From positions 1-13,402 of the forward strand of contig JAGRAK010000022.1 in the NCBI GenBank assembly GCA_020434645.1: 13,402 nt of DNA, written 5' to 3'. The notes beneath the pieces were generated by a model. It saw only the letters and a program-made list of their open reading frames with translations, was not told the origin of the DNA and did not search any database. How positions within the stretch are numbered: position 1 is the stretch's first letter; every line of letters starts with the position of its first letter. The translations under genes were made by a program, and so were the position numbers. Origin of the DNA: Bdellovibrionales bacterium (GTDB lineage: Bacteria > Bdellovibrionota > Bdellovibrionia > Bdellovibrionales > UBA1609). Shown piece after piece: positions 12,873 through 13,402 of the stretch.

Positions 12873-13402
12873 TATTTCGTATTGCGACAATTGCATTACT
12901 GACACACATTTATCTGACCCCTGAGGTCTATGCCAACTCCTCTGCCCACACATCTTCAAGTATTTCGAATCGGATAGCCGAACGAGAGGCCAAACTCGAA
13001 GCTCAATACTTCGAATTATTTAATACTGAAGATCTCACCTATTTAGAGAATGATCCCATTTGCAAAACATTTCGAACTCAAGAAAAAATGGCATACACTA
13101 AAGAACAAATTCAGAAGCAAATTGAAAAAGGCGAAATAGAAGACCGTATACTGAATGCTTGTAAAGAAAATACCTGGGATAAAATTAGCAATACCGTTGG
13201 GCACATAGTTGAAGCCGGCAAAGAGGCCGTGCTATTAGAAAATATGACAGATTCGGCTGTAGAGCGCGCCACCCATTGGGCGCTATCGCAAAATGCATAT
13301 GAAATTTTAATGTATCCTGATCTCGATCAAATATTAAAAACAAAATGTTATTCAGGTAACGATTATTTAATCCCGTATTTTAAGGCGGAACTTATTAAGA
13401 AT
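12869..13402 (+). CDS. Exported protein of unknown function, 3' end outside the window
   Basis: ATG 12869-12871 overlaps the lipase stop (ATGA), and the frame stays open for 178 codons to the right edge. Residues 1-22 (MIFRIATIALLTHIYLTPEV, ending VYA) look like a signal peptide, so the product is exported. The rest is hydrophilic and helical, with a charged stretch at 38-46 (AEREAKLEA), another around 79-95 (EQIQKQIEKGEIEDR), and cysteines at 65, 98 and 160. No domain is recognised. The coupling to the lipase suggests matched amounts and a related role, such as a partner, chaperone or inhibitor of the enzyme; this is inference from position only. Confidence 0.75.
   Translation, partial: MIFRIATIALLTHIYLTPEVYANSSAHTSSSISNRIAEREAKLEAQYFELFNTEDLTYLENDPICKTFRTQEKMAYTKEQIQKQIEKGEIEDRILNACKENTWDKISNTVGHIVEAGKEAVLLENMTDSAVERATHWALSQNAYEILMYPDLDQILKTKCYSGNDYLIPYFKAELIKN

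Noticed and set aside
1..13402. tRNA, rRNA, CRISPR, insertion sequence or phage features
   Set aside because: I looked for cloverleaf-like arms, regular short repeats, terminal inverted repeats and transposase motifs and found none; a covariance-model scan would be needed to exclude small RNAs.

Overview
The window is AT-rich, densely packed bacterial DNA with short intergenic gaps, frequent gene overlaps and several TTG starts. The protein families point to a predatory-type bacterium, and my best guess is Bdellovibrionota. The reasons are an HD-GYP response regulator with the middle domain I associate with that group, a membrane-anchored astacin protease, a row of secreted hydrolases, and a three-part nitrilase/acetyltransferase/PEP-carboxylase locus. 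This is inference from family resemblance; no marker gene is present. I saw no rRNA, tRNA, CRISPR array, insertion sequence or phage gene.

Layout. 1-260 (+) is the tail of a gene ending in a zinc ribbon. 274-1623 (-) is one reading frame for a response regulator with an HD-GYP-like output domain, cut in two by an in-frame TAA at 646-648; its catalytic motifs are also degenerate. 1770-2808 (+) holds an unrecognised protein with a PAS-like C-terminal half, overlapping a small XRE-type DNA-binding protein. 2817-4167 (-) is an overlapping pair, a GNAT-like acyltransferase followed by a haem-oxygenase-like diiron enzyme, resembling a small biosynthetic unit. A hairpin made from both stop codons separates the last two blocks.

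4455-8352 (+) is the most unusual part. A stand-alone nitrilase-superfamily amidase overlaps a roughly 1007-residue fusion of a GNAT acetyltransferase with a complete-length but divergent phosphoenolpyruvate carboxylase. The GNAT half is the type that in other bacteria is fused to the nitrilase itself. The gene pair therefore looks like a rearranged version of that bifunctional enzyme, now joined to PEP carboxylase, whose active site keeps the catalytic histidine and metal ligands but has lost two conserved arginines.

8382-13402 is an exported-protein block. On the minus strand lie an astacin-type metalloprotease and two tandem paralogues with a conserved Cys/His pair that suggests a papain/NlpC-like hydrolase. 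Divergently on the plus strand lie a class 3 lipase and, coupled to it by an ATGA overlap, an exported protein of unknown function that runs off the window. A 20-base palindromic sequence is found at the 3' ends of two transcription units (8356 and 10780) and probably acts as a terminator.
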